Positions 21,993 through 29,487 of a stretch of DNA of 31,508 bases are shown here, one piece after another. The stretch covers positions 1-31,508 of the forward strand of contig JBBDMR010000039.1 of the NCBI GenBank assembly GCA_040878225.1, given 5' to 3'. Numbering within the stretch: the stretch's first letter is position 1; each line of letters starts with the position of its first letter. Made by a program: the position numbers and the translations under genes. The notes below the pieces were generated by a model. The model was given only the letters and a program-made list of their open reading frames with translations. It did not search any database and was not told where the DNA came from. This DNA comes from MA-ANB-1 sp040878225. Its GTDB lineage: Bacteria; Actinomycetota; Acidimicrobiia; Spongiisociales; ZC4RG35.

Positions 21993-23948
21993 ATGTCGAA
22001 CCGAGCATCAGACGCTGCCGGCTCCCCGCCAGGGGGTGACCTCGAATCAGATCTGCCCCACCACCCGGCGCCTGAGGGCACCAGGGGCCGTTACCTACTC
22101 CTACTTTCGGTAGGAGCCCTCGGCGTCGTCTACGGGGACATCGGCACCAGCCCGCTATACGCTTTCCGGGAATCGTTCCACGCCGCCGAGGGTCCCGCAG
22201 TCAACACCGAGAGTGTGTTCGGCATCCTCTCGCTTATGTTCTGGGCTCTGGTCTTGATCGTCTCGATCAAATACCTCGTCTTCGTGTTGCGTGCCGACAA
22301 CCACGGTGAAGGAGGAATCCTCGCACTCACCGCCCTAATCGCTCCGGCCCACCGCTCTCGCCCCGATCGAGGCAAGTGGTTCCTGATCCTCCTCGGCCTC
22401 TTCGGCACCGCCCTCCTCTACGGTGACGGGATCATCACTCCGGCGATCTCGGTGCTCTCCGCGGTCGAAGGACTCGAGATCGCCGCCCCGGCGTTTGGTG
22501 ACTATGTCATCCCCATTGCAGTGGCGATCCTCATCGCGCTCTTCAGTGTCCAGCGATCCGGGACTGCGAAGGTGGGTGCCATTTTCGGCCCGGTGATGAT
22601 CGTGTGGTTTGTTGTCCTCGCCCTGCTCGGTGTCGGGTACGTGATCGACAATCCCGGGATCCTCGCTGCCATGAACCCGCTCCATGCCATCGACTTCGTA
22701 GTCGGCTATCCCCGAGCATCGTTTCAAGCCCTCGGGGCGATCTTCCTGGTCGTTACCGGAAGCGAGGCGCTGTATGCCGACATGGGTCACTTCGGCCGAC
22801 GCCCGATCCGGCTCGGTTGGTACGCGGTGGTGTTCCCTGCACTACTGCTCAACTATTTCGGCCAGGGGGCGATGCTCATCTCCAATCCCGCGGCAATCGA
22901 CAACCCGTTTTTCAGAATGCCACCGGGATGGGCCGTCCTTCCCCTGGTCGTCCTGGCGATGTTCGCCACGGTCATCGCATCACAGGCGCTCATAACGGGT
23001 GTGTACTCCCTGACCATGCAGGCGGTGCAACTCGGATATCTCCCCCGCTTGCGTATCGACCACACCTCGCCCCGGGAATTCGGGCAGATCTACATCGCAA
23101 GCATCAATTGGGCCCTCATGGTCCTCTGTATTGGCCTCGTCATCGCCTTCAGGACGTCGGGCAATCTCGCCGCGGCCTATGGCGTCGCTGTCACCACCAC
23201 GATGGTGATAACCAGCCTCTTGTTGTACGTGGTGATGCGCGAACGCTGGAGATGGAGCCGCCTTGTCGCGATATCGTTGACAGCGGGGTTCCTCATGGTC
23301 GACCTGGCGTTCTTCGCAGCCAACATCGTCAAGGTCCCCGACGGGGGTTGGTTCCCTCTCGCCGTCGCTGCCTTCGTCTTTACGCTGCTCACCACCTGGA
23401 AAGCCGGTAGACAGCGCCTGGCCAAAGAGATCAGGCGCGGCGAGCTCCCGGTGGAACGGTTCATCGGGTCGATCGCGACCCATCCCCAGGTCAGAGTCCC
23501 GGGAACAGCCGTATATATGTTCCCCGAGCCCGGGACCACCCCACCCGCCCTGCTCGCCAACCTGAGGCACAACAAGGTACTCCACAAGACAGTGGTGCTC
23601 GTGTCGGTTCGCACCGCGGGGAGGCCGAAAGTTCACCGGGCGAAACGGGTGACGCTGCACAATCTTGGGGAAGGCTTCTTCCAGGTGGTGCTTCTGTTCG
23701 GTTTCATGGACGAACCCAACGTCCCCCGGGAGTTGGAGAACATCGTCGATGCCGAGCTCGGAATTCATCCCGAGGAGACGACCTACTTTCTAGGGAGGGA
23801 GTCGGTGGTGAACATCGCCGGCGGTGAGATGCGGGGATGGAGAACCGGGTTGTTCTGGTTCATGTATCGCAACGCGACCAGCGCAGGGCAATATTTCGGG
23901 TTGGATACCAACCGGGTGGTCGAAATCGGCGCGAGGGTGAGAATGTGA
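21993..23948 (+). CDS. kup: KUP/HAK/KT potassium uptake transporter
   Basis: 651 residues, about 12 transmembrane helices followed by a cytoplasmic C-terminal domain (from about 470). Imports K+ with protons. The family signature GVVYGDIGTSPLYAFRE is near residue 46, with LLYGDGIITPAISVLSA and GSEALYADMGHFG further on. The C-terminal part holds RVPGTAVYMFPEPG and NVPRELENI, usual for Kup. The stop at 23948 lies 8 bp before the G/C homopolymer block, so the true downstream sequence may be damaged, but the protein looks complete. Confidence 0.95.
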   Translation: MSNRASDAAGSPPGGDLESDLPHHPAPEGTRGRYLLLLSVGALGVVYGDIGTSPLYAFRESFHAAEGPAVNTESVFGILSLMFWALVLIVSIKYLVFVLRADNHGEGGILALTALIAPAHRSRPDRGKWFLILLGLFGTALLYGDGIITPAISVLSAVEGLEIAAPAFGDYVIPIAVAILIALFSVQRSGTAKVGAIFGPVMIVWFVVLALLGVGYVIDNPGILAAMNPLHAIDFVVGYPRASFQALGAIFLVVTGSEALYADMGHFGRRPIRLGWYAVVFPALLLNYFGQGAMLISNPAAIDNPFFRMPPGWAVLPLVVLAMFATVIASQALITGVYSLTMQAVQLGYLPRLRIDHTSPREFGQIYIASINWALMVLCIGLVIAFRTSGNLAAAYGVAVTTTMVITSLLLYVVMRERWRWSRLVAISLTAGFLMVDLAFFAANIVKVPDGGWFPLAVAAFVFTLLTTWKAGRQRLAKEIRRGELPVERFIGSIATHPQVRVPGTAVYMFPEPGTTPPALLANLRHNKVLHKTVVLVSVRTAGRPKVHRAKRVTLHNLGEGFFQVVLLFGFMDEPNVPRELENIVDAELGIHPEETTYFLGRESVVNIAGGEMRGWRTGLFWFMYRNATSAGQYFGLDTNRVVEIGARVRM

Positions 23949-23956
23949 GGTGGGCA

Positions 23957-24145
23957 GGGGGGGCCCCCGGGGGGGGGGGGGGGGGGGGGGCCCCCCCCCT
24001 GGAGGGGTACAGCCAACCCGAGAGCTGGGGGACTCCACGAGGGGGACTCGTCTATTTGGGGGAGCGTGTACTTGCTACGAGTATCGGTGAAACCAGGCCT
24101 GGTTGTCCAGAGGCCTTAGCCCATTTTCGAATTCACCCGATTGCG
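23957..24145. other. Homopolymer and G-run block, no gene; probable assembly damage
   Basis: Between kup and dcd the sequence reads G7-C5-G22-C9, then several further G4-G5 runs to about 24061. No reading frame or RNA gene is evident. The runs of identical bases look like an assembly or sequencing artefact. The remainder contains a hairpin, AGGCCT-N10-AGGCCT (24095-24116), that could end the convergent kup and dcd transcripts. Confidence 0.6.
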
Positions 24146-24721
24146 CTAGTCATCCGATCTGCCGAAGTCGCGGTGCGACCGGCTGGCGGTGGGACCGCTC
24201 TGGCCCTGGTACTTGGAGCCGAGTTCAGGCGAGCCGTACGGGTACTCGGCCGCCGTCGTCATCTGGTAGAAGCTGATCTGGCCGATTTTCATCCCGGGGT
24301 AGATGGCGATTGGCAACGTTGCAACGTTGGATAGTTCCAGGGTGATATGGCCTTCGAACCCGGGATCGATGAAGCCGGCCGTGGAGTGGATGAGCAGTCC
24401 GAGACGCCCCAGGGAAGACTTGCCCTCCAGCCGGGCCACGACGTCGACCCCAAGCCGAACCCGCTCCAGCGTCGATCCGAGGACGAACTCACCGGGGTGG
24501 AGCATGAACGCCTCTTCGTCACCGACCTCGACCAACTGGGTCAGGTCGGCTTGCGGTGCCCGGGGATCGATCTCGGAGTAGCGGTGGTTTACAAAGACTC
24601 TGAAACCGTTGCCCACCCTGAGATCCACTGAAGATGGCTGGACGAAGCTCGGCTCGTACGGTTCGATGGCGATCTTGCCGGACGAAATCGACTCTTTGAT
24701 CGTCCGATCCGAGTAAATCAA
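24146..24721 (-). CDS. dcd: dCTP deaminase, probably bifunctional (dUMP-forming)
   Basis: 191 residues. Deaminates dCTP and, in the actinobacterial/methanogen form, also hydrolyses the product to dUMP for thymidylate synthesis. Motifs: VQPSSVDLRVGNGFRVF, LHPGEFVLGSTLE, EGKSSLGRLGLLIHSTAG (catalytic Glu and substrate loop), IDPGFEGHITLELSN, PGMKIGQISF and GSKYQGQSGPTASR. The close match of the whole chain to the mycobacterial bifunctional enzyme supports that activity. The start is TTG 24721 with AGGAGA 5 nt upstream. Confidence 0.94.
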   Translation of the reverse strand: MIYSDRTIKESISSGKIAIEPYEPSFVQPSSVDLRVGNGFRVFVNHRYSEIDPRAPQADLTQLVEVGDEEAFMLHPGEFVLGSTLERVRLGVDVVARLEGKSSLGRLGLLIHSTAGFIDPGFEGHITLELSNVATLPIAIYPGMKIGQISFYQMTTAAEYPYGSPELGSKYQGQSGPTASRSHRDFGRSDD

Positions 24722-24780
24722 GTGGCTCTCCTCACGTCGGTGGGAGATAGTAGAGGCGACGCGGCGGATTCCTGCAGCCG

Positions 24781-25782
24781 CTACCTGGATTCGACGTCCT
24801 TCCAGAATCGGTTCAGTGCGTCGAGGGTCTGCTCGGGATTGTCGAAGTGGGGCAGCCCGCGGGTACCGGGGATCCGCTCCGCATGGCGCGTGCCGTCCCC
24901 ACCGGCGGTGAAACCGGGCAGGTCGGCGAAGTCGGTGTACGGGTCCTCGTCGTAGATGACCAGGGAAGGGACCAGCAGGGGCTCGTAGACCCGGCTCAGT
25001 GCGTCGGCCGTGAACAGGCGTCCTCGGATAAATGCGAGCGGCGCGTGCCTCGCTCCGGGCTGGCGTGAGGTGAGACCGGAAAACACGGATAGGCCGGGGT
25101 CCACTTCTCCGGCAAAACTCTTGTCTAGGAAGTAACGAATCGAAGGCTCTGTGATGAGAAGGTCGAAGATGGCCTGCCCCAGCACCGGAGCGGTCAAGAT
25201 GCTGTCGAACACCGAGTCCTCGGCTTCGTCGACCCTGCTCTTCCGGCCCATTCCAGTGGGGGAGATGAAGGTGAGCGATCGAACCCGGTCGGGCCGGATC
25301 AAGGCTGCCCGCGCCGCGAGTTCGGACCCGAGTGACAGAGCGACAACGTGGACCGGGCGGTCGTATGTCCCGAGGACGGAGGCGATGGCCCCGGCCATCA
25401 GCTCAGGCGTGTAGGCGACGTCGGGTCGATCGGAGTGACCGAACCCGGGAAGATCCATAGATGCGACCTGTCGATCACGCTCGAGGCGTTGGAATAAGGG
25501 CCCCATCTCTGCGGACGAAGCGGCTGCGTTCACGGAATGGACGAGGAGCACCGGCGTGGTGTCTTCGTCAGCCGCCTGACTCGATCGGTGTACAGCGATC
25601 CGGCCGGCTTCGAGGTCGGGGACGAATTGGAGGTCTGAGGGGAAAGGTGAGGGGAGTGGAGGATACTCGCGCTTCTTGAAAGCCGAGTAGCCGATCCAAC
25701 CCACCGCAGCAGCGGTGGTGACTGCCGGGAGCCTCCTCACAATCCCGAAGGAGGTCTTCAAAGTAAAGCCAAAAATTCCCAT
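24781..25782 (-). CDS. Alpha/beta hydrolase with N-terminal membrane segment
   Basis: 333 residues. An N-terminal hydrophobic stretch (LPAVTTAAAVGWIGYSAF) is followed by an alpha/beta hydrolase fold: VLLVHSVNAAAS (oxyanion region, HSVN rather than HGxG), DLPGFGHSDRP, nucleophile elbow VVALSLGSELAA, acid in YDEDPYTDF, and His in RGLPHFDNPEQTLDALNRFW. The elbow is A-L-S-L-G instead of G-x-S-x-G, a tolerated variant. Substrate unknown. ATG 25782 is chosen because the frame upstream runs through the hairpin repeats and tRNA gene. It lies upstream of dcd on the same strand, 59 bp apart. Confidence 0.85.
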   Translation of the reverse strand: MGIFGFTLKTSFGIVRRLPAVTTAAAVGWIGYSAFKKREYPPLPSPFPSDLQFVPDLEAGRIAVHRSSQAADEDTTPVLLVHSVNAAASSAEMGPLFQRLERDRQVASMDLPGFGHSDRPDVAYTPELMAGAIASVLGTYDRPVHVVALSLGSELAARAALIRPDRVRSLTFISPTGMGRKSRVDEAEDSVFDSILTAPVLGQAIFDLLITEPSIRYFLDKSFAGEVDPGLSVFSGLTSRQPGARHAPLAFIRGRLFTADALSRVYEPLLVPSLVIYDEDPYTDFADLPGFTAGGDGTRHAERIPGTRGLPHFDNPEQTLDALNRFWKDVESR

Positions 25783-25839
25783 GGTTTGTTTTACCCGGTG
25801 GTGGGCTCGGGCAAACTCAGCGTCACCGTTGGGTGCGTT

Positions 25840-25935
25840 CCCCCTCTGTCTCGCCCTTTGGGCTCGACATCTCCCCCATTCGGCTTCGCCTCTGGGGGAG
25901 AGACGCAAAATCCAGAGGATTTTGCTTGGGATTTT
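25840..25935. repeat. Cluster of three hairpins downstream of tRNA-Gly (possible dispersed repeat)
   Basis: In order: GCCC-TTT-GGGC near 25855, CTCCCCCA...TGGGGGAG with an inner GGC/GCC pairing (25870-25899), and GCAAAATCC-AGA-GGATTTTGC (25905-25925). Such back-to-back palindromes resemble REP-type intergenic elements. On the minus strand the AT-rich hairpin lies just after the tRNA 3' end and could end or process its transcript. No second copy is in the window. Confidence 0.45.
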
Positions 25936-25938
25936 GTT

Positions 25939-26012
25939 TGGAGCGGGTGAAGGGAATCGAACCCTCGCTCTCAGCTTGGGAAGCTGAAGTTCTACCATTG
26001 AACTACACCCGC
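25939..26012 (-). tRNA. tRNA-Gly (anticodon CCC)
   Basis: A 74-nt cloverleaf on the minus strand. Acceptor GCGGGTG/CACCCGC, D arm GTTC-AATGGTA-GAAC, anticodon arm TCAGC-TTCCCAA-GCTGA with anticodon CCC (reads GGG), T arm GAGGG-TTCGATT-CCCTT, discriminator T, and an encoded CCA. A -10-like TAATCT (complement of 26022-26027) lies about 10 nt upstream of the mature 5' end. Confidence 0.95.
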
Positions 26013-26058
26013 GGCAGCATCAGATTACCAAAAGGTCAGAGCCAATTCGAAGGCGCTT

Positions 26059-26277
26059 TCAGCGGACCAGGCTGATTACCCCCCAGATCGTCATCAGCAC
26101 TCCGACAGCCATCAGGAACCGCACCCTTCCCGGTCGATATGCGGCGTCCTCGACTCCTTCCGGGGTTTGTCCCTGGCGGTTCTTCCACCAGGCAAGTCCG
26201 TTTCCGATGAGCAGAGCCAGGCCTAAACCGATGATGAGTTCGGGGAGGAGATCGTCGATTCCAAGGAATTCGGCCAC
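26059..26277 (-). CDS. Small two-helix membrane protein
   Basis: 72 residues, not recognised as a named family. Two hydrophobic helices (LPELIIGLGLALLIGNGLAWW and RFLMAVGVLMTIWGVISL) flank a polar loop rich in Gly/Glu/Arg. GTG 26277 is chosen because TAGCGT (complement of 26285-26290) ends 7 nt before it; the longer frame upstream is antisense to the homoserine kinase gene. It is divergent from that gene with only 33 bp between the two starts. Confidence 0.7.
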   Translation of the reverse strand: MAEFLGIDDLLPELIIGLGLALLIGNGLAWWKNRQGQTPEGVEDAAYRPGRVRFLMAVGVLMTIWGVISLVR

Positions 26278-26310
26278 GGATAGAACGCTAATGGTGAATA
26301 GGCTCCAATC
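26278..26310. promoter_or_regulatory. Face-to-face leaderless promoters in a 33-bp gap
   Basis: On the plus strand TAGGCT (26299-26304) ends 6 nt before the thrB GTG. On the minus strand TAGCGT (26285-26290) ends 7 nt before the small membrane protein GTG. The boxes are 8 bp apart, so each promoter's upstream region runs into the other gene. Confidence 0.6.
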
Positions 26311-27162
26311 GTGATCTCGCAAGCAACTGCATCTGCCCCGGCGAGCAGCGCCAATCTGGGCCCGGCCTTCGATGCAATGGCCCTTGCCCTCGAACTGCGT
26401 TGTGTCGTCAAGGCGGAGCCGGCCGACGCGTGGGCTGTGGAACACATCGGCTCGAACCGCCCGGCTCCCGGCGAGTCCGATGCTGTCCTCATCGCAGCGC
26501 GGATGGCGGTTGGCGATGAAGCACGACTGCGTCTCACCGTCGACAATGCCATACCCATCGGTAAGGGGCTCGGCTCGTCGTCAGCCGCCTTTGTCTCCGG
26601 GGTGGCGGCGGCATTGCGTGCCATGGGCAGTGAGGCCAATCCGGACCATGTCTTCAGAGTCGCCGCCGACCTCGAAGGACACGAAGACAATGTGGCAGCC
26701 GCGGTTTACGGGGGTTTGATCCTGGTTCCTGCCGAGGGCATGCCGGTCAGGTTGCCCATCCACCCCTCACTCCACCCGGTGGTGGCGGTGCCCCCAACGC
26801 GGCTATCGACCAAAACGGCCCGGACGGCAGTCGCCGCCAGTTTCTCGAGGGAGATCACGGTGCGGAGTCTGGCCCGGGTCGCGGCCCTGACGGCGGGGCT
26901 GATCACTGCCGACCCCGAATTGCTTTCGGCTGCCCACGGCGACGAGATCCACGAGTCGGTGCGCGCTGGACTCTCCCCCGAAGTGGAGCAGATGATCACA
27001 ATCGCTCGTAGCGCCGGAGCGTGTCACGCCGCCAGGTCCGGGGCAGGCCCTTCAGTATTGGCCCTGGTGGGTCGGGACGGCGTCGACGACCTCGTGTCTG
27101 CGTTGGAGAAGCTTGGAGTCGACGCATTGCAGCCGGGGGTCGCCACCACCGGCCTCGTGTGA
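26311..27162 (+). CDS. thrB: Homoserine kinase
   Basis: 283 residues, GHMP kinase fold. Phosphorylates homoserine in threonine synthesis. Motif 1 is APASSANLGPAFDAMALAL, motif 2 the phosphate loop IPIGKGLGSSSAAF, motif 3 ARSGAGPSVLALVG. GHEDNVAAAVYGGL is the homoserine kinase substrate region. GTG 26311 follows a TAGGCT -10 by 6 nt with no ribosome binding site. Neither thrA nor thrC lies nearby, which is unusual since they often form an operon. Confidence 0.92.
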   Translation: MISQATASAPASSANLGPAFDAMALALELRCVVKAEPADAWAVEHIGSNRPAPGESDAVLIAARMAVGDEARLRLTVDNAIPIGKGLGSSSAAFVSGVAAALRAMGSEANPDHVFRVAADLEGHEDNVAAAVYGGLILVPAEGMPVRLPIHPSLHPVVAVPPTRLSTKTARTAVAASFSREITVRSLARVAALTAGLITADPELLSAAHGDEIHESVRAGLSPEVEQMITIARSAGACHAARSGAGPSVLALVGRDGVDDLVSALEKLGVDALQPGVATTGLV

Positions 27163-27236
27163 GTTCAATGTTGGGATCAAATGAGAACTGAGAAATCGAT
27201 GACAGATTCCGGTCCGGCCCGGACATACAGCTGTTG

Positions 27237-27797
27237 GTGAAGGCCAGAACCACTCGTACTGAGCAGTTCGAGGACATCGTCAATGAAGTCTTCGAACCGC
27301 TTCAGAGATACCTGCATCGGCGGATGCCCGCCGATTCGGTCGACGACGTCCTTTCTGAGACGCTGATGGTGGTATGGCGCCGCCTCGATGAGGTCCCTCC
27401 CGACGCGAGTCTTCCCTGGTGCTACGGCGTTGCCAGGAAGGTGCTCAGCAACCACCGCCGCGGCCAAGAGCGCCGGCTTCGCCTCGTCGACCGTCTCACC
27501 GCCGAGCCTCAGCAGGTTTCCACCGACCCGCAGGGCGTCGATGACGGCGACCCTCATCTCGAGGCTGCTCTCGAGCTCCTGAGCGACCAGGAGAGAGAGC
27601 TCATCCACCTCTGGGCATGGGAGCAGCTGGAGCCTCGGGAGATCGCCCTTGTCGTCGAATCAACGCCGAATGCAATCAGCTTGCGCTTGACCCGGGCGAA
27701 ACAAAAGCTGGCAAATTCACTCGAGCGACAGAATCGACCGGCATCCGGACACTCACCCGACAAGCAAGTCCCGGAATCGAGTGTCGGAGAGATGTGA
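27237..27797 (+). CDS. ECF-type RNA polymerase sigma factor
   Basis: About 186 residues. Region 2 is EVFEPLQRYLHRRMPADSV with DVLSETLMVVWRRLDE (the usual DVxQETFLxVWR block); region 4 is LSDQERELIHLWAWEQL with IALVVESTPNAISLRLTRAKQKL, the -35-reading helix-turn-helix. No anti-sigma-like extension. Start GTG 27237 (or TTG 27234) overlaps the stop of a possible 19-codon frame beginning at ATG 27181. Its own stop overlaps the next gene's start by one base, so it pairs with that membrane protein. Confidence 0.9.
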   Translation: MKARTTRTEQFEDIVNEVFEPLQRYLHRRMPADSVDDVLSETLMVVWRRLDEVPPDASLPWCYGVARKVLSNHRRGQERRLRLVDRLTAEPQQVSTDPQGVDDGDPHLEAALELLSDQERELIHLWAWEQLEPREIALVVESTPNAISLRLTRAKQKLANSLERQNRPASGHSPDKQVPESSVGEM

Positions 27798-28393
27798 TGG
27801 AAAACGAAGATCTGAGAAGTCGTCTCCAGAAGCTCGACCCCACCGCCTCCGGGGTGGAAATCAAGTCTGTCGACGAAGCCTCGTCGCAGAAGATGTTGGA
27901 GACAATCATGAGTCAATCTGCTGGATCGGAAAGTATTCGCCCCGCCTGGTACTTGGTGGGTGCAGCCGCGGTCGCGATGGTGGCCTTTGGCGCCGTGACC
28001 CTGTTCGGAGGCGGGTCGACGCCTGACGTGGTGGCCGGCCCCGACGAGGATGCCCTGGAGTTGAATGTCGGGGCCGAAGACACCCTCGCGAGTTGCATGG
28101 CCCTCACGCCGGAGCTTCTGAGAGATGTCCCGCTTGCCTTCGCAGGCACGGTGACGACCGTCGAAGGCGAACATGCGACATTGACCGTCGATGAGTGGTT
28201 TGTCGGCGGCGATGCCGCCACCGTCCGTCTGTTTGCGCCGGACGGGTTCGAGGCGCTCATCGGGAGTATCGACTTCGAGGAAGGCAAGTCCTATCTCGTG
28301 TCGGCCTACGACGGAGTGGTCAACTACTGCGGGTTCAGCGGTGAAGAGACACCGGAGCTTCGCGCCATCTATGACGAAGCCTTCGGAGGCTGA
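27797..28393 (+). CDS. Membrane protein coupled to the ECF sigma factor (candidate anti-sigma)
   Basis: 198 residues. About 50 cytoplasmic residues, one transmembrane helix (about 51-70, WYLVGAAAVAMVAFGAVTLF), then an outer domain of about 125 residues with two Cys (SCMALTPE, NYCGFSGE). The outer part, FAGTVTTVEG...LTVDEWFVGG, resembles small beta-barrel domains seen in secreted proteins. Position and topology suggest an anti-sigma factor, but the zinc anti-sigma motif (HxxxCxxC) is absent, so this is inference. The start ATG shares one base with the sigma stop; GGAGAG lies upstream. Confidence 0.75.
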   Translation: MENEDLRSRLQKLDPTASGVEIKSVDEASSQKMLETIMSQSAGSESIRPAWYLVGAAAVAMVAFGAVTLFGGGSTPDVVAGPDEDALELNVGAEDTLASCMALTPELLRDVPLAFAGTVTTVEGEHATLTVDEWFVGGDAATVRLFAPDGFEALIGSIDFEEGKSYLVSAYDGVVNYCGFSGEETPELRAIYDEAFGG

Positions 28394-28416
28394 GCGGCAC
28401 CGTCAACCTGCTCTGA

Positions 28417-28446
28417 AGAGTGTGCCCCGGGACCGGGGCACACTCT
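28417..28446. terminator. Perfect 13-bp hairpin after the sigma operon
   Basis: AGAGTGTGCCCCG (28417-28429), loop GGAC, and its exact complement (28434-28446) lie 24 nt after the membrane protein stop. A T-poor sequence follows, so termination may be of the weak-U-tract type common in high-GC genomes. Confidence 0.7.
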
Positions 28447-28521
28447 GTCTCGGCCCCGCCGGTTTTCGGAGCGCGGACGGTTCCGGCATGCGATACTTGC
28501 TCCATCGAGCAATGGTTGACA

Positions 28522-28701
28522 ATGTTTGAGTTTGTCTGTGAGCGCATCATTCCGGGCTGCAGTTTCACTGAGCGAGGTGACACCAAAGAGAAGGTCCTCG
28601 AGCAGGCGATGGATCATCTCCGAGAACGTCACAACATGGACTACATCGACGAGCCTCTCAAAGAGCGATTGTTGTCCGTTGCTATCCTTCCCCTGAAGTA
28701 G
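28522..28701 (+). CDS. DUF1059 family small protein
   Basis: 59 residues. Opens MFEFVCERIIPGCSFTERGD and continues HLRERHNMDYIDEPLKERLLSVAILPLK, matching the DUF1059 pattern common in Actinomycetota. The two Cys are conserved in the family; the function is unknown. ATG 28522 is the family's usual start. Only one gene length from the hairpin at 28417-28446, it probably has its own promoter, which I cannot place with confidence. Confidence 0.8.
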   Translation: MFEFVCERIIPGCSFTERGDTKEKVLEQAMDHLRERHNMDYIDEPLKERLLSVAILPLK

Positions 28702-28715
28702 CCTGCTATGGACCG

Positions 28716-28901
28716 TCACATCGACATCGCCTCGTAGAGGCGGACGCTGGTCATGATCGGACAGTTGGCGAGCAACTTTTCGGCATCCTCCATGCTCTCT
28801 GCCTCGACAATCGTGTAGCCGGTCGTTGAGCCCGGTTCGAGCGGTAGGTCTTTCGCCCCGTCTTTGGTCACCTCTCGCCCTGGACCAAACGGATTACCGC
28901 T
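28716..28901 (-). CDS. YCII-related domain protein (partial, 5' end in gap)
   Basis: The C-terminal 61 residues are seen: GPGREVTKDGAKDL, then GYTIVEAESMEDAEKLLANCP and VRLYEAMSM. This is the end of a YCII/DGPF ferredoxin-like fold, whose family includes small oxidoreductase-like and regulatory proteins of uncertain role. The start lies in the run of N. YCII proteins are often encoded next to an ArsR regulator or ECF sigma factor, as here. Confidence 0.8.
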   Translation of the reverse strand, partial: SGNPFGPGREVTKDGAKDLPLEPGSTTGYTIVEAESMEDAEKLLANCPIMTSVRLYEAMSM

Positions 28902-29001
28902 NNNNNNNNNNNNNNNNNNNNNNNNNNNNNNNNNNNNNNNNNNNNNNNNNNNNNNNNNNNNNNNNNNNNNNNNNNNNNNNNNNNNNNNNNNNNNNNNNNN
29001 N
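28902..29001. other. Assembly gap of exactly 100 N
   Basis: One hundred undetermined bases interrupt the 5' end of the YCII gene and the 3' end of the ArsR gene. A round 100 usually marks a scaffold join of unknown true length. Confidence 0.98.
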
Positions 29002-29346
29002 CTTACGGGGTTGTTGGCTGCCCTCGTCGAGGGCATAGTTTTCGAGTGTTTCCCTTTCGTCCCCCCAATAGGGGTTGAACTGGCCCACCCACTCCTGGAG
29101 TTGACGGAGCGGAGACCGGTTCAGTGCAAGGAAGTTGGTGCGTCCCGACTTTCTCCGAATCACCAGCTCTGCCTGCTCCATCGCCACAATGTGCTTGTGG
29201 ATCGCGGGCAGCGAAAGTCCACGAATGGAAGCCAACTGACTGATCGAATGCGGGCGCAGACTCAGAGCGTGCAGGATCGCCCGCCGGTGAGGATTGGCGA
29301 GGGCGTCGAAGACGCCGTCGAGACTGTTGCCATCATCGACCATCAT
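29002..29346 (-). CDS. ArsR/SmtB-type winged-helix regulator (partial, 3' end in gap)
   Basis: 115 residues are seen from ATG 29346. The winged helix is FDALANPHRRAILHALSLRP followed by ISQLASIRGLSLPAIHKHIVAME and LVIRRKSGRTNFLALN. No metal-binding Cys pair is seen in the recognition helix, so it is more like the ArsR regulators paired with AHSA1/YCII genes than a metal sensor. It sits upstream of the YCII gene on the same strand. Its own operator overlaps the start codon, suggesting autorepression. Confidence 0.85.
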
Positions 29347-29391
29347 AGTTAACCTCGTTGTTAACTATATAGAGTCGATAAGCGGTGTCAA
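29345..29391 (-). promoter_or_regulatory. Promoter and palindromic operator of the ArsR gene
   Basis: On the minus strand TTGACA (complement of 29386-29391), a 16-bp spacer and TATAGT (complement of 29364-29369) form a strong promoter. ATAGTTAAC-CTCGTT-GTTAACTAT (29345-29368) is a perfect 9-bp-arm palindrome that covers the -10 and the start codon, where a dimeric repressor would block transcription. Confidence 0.8.
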
Positions 29392-29421
29392 CCGATTCTG
29401 CCTGGTTGCTGAGGCTTCAAG

Positions 29422-29450
29422 TTGACCTAACTGTGGAAAAGCGCCACCAT
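29422..29450 (+). promoter_or_regulatory. Candidate promoter of the bS22 gene
   Basis: TTGACC (29422-29427), a 17-bp spacer and CACCAT (29445-29450). Transcription would start about 30 nt before the ATG, leaving room for the GAGG ribosome binding site. Confidence 0.45.
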
Positions 29451-29487
29451 GAAGAACAGCTTTCTCCCTGAAATGTGAGGTTTTTGC

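Noticed and set aside
23969..24064. A functional guanine-quadruplex regulatory element
   Set aside because: Possible by sequence, but runs of 22 G and 9 C fit an assembly artefact better; listed only as a quality warning.
25783..25998. N-terminal extension of the alpha/beta hydrolase
   Set aside because: The open frame runs through the tRNA-Gly gene and the hairpin cluster, so it is non-coding read-through.
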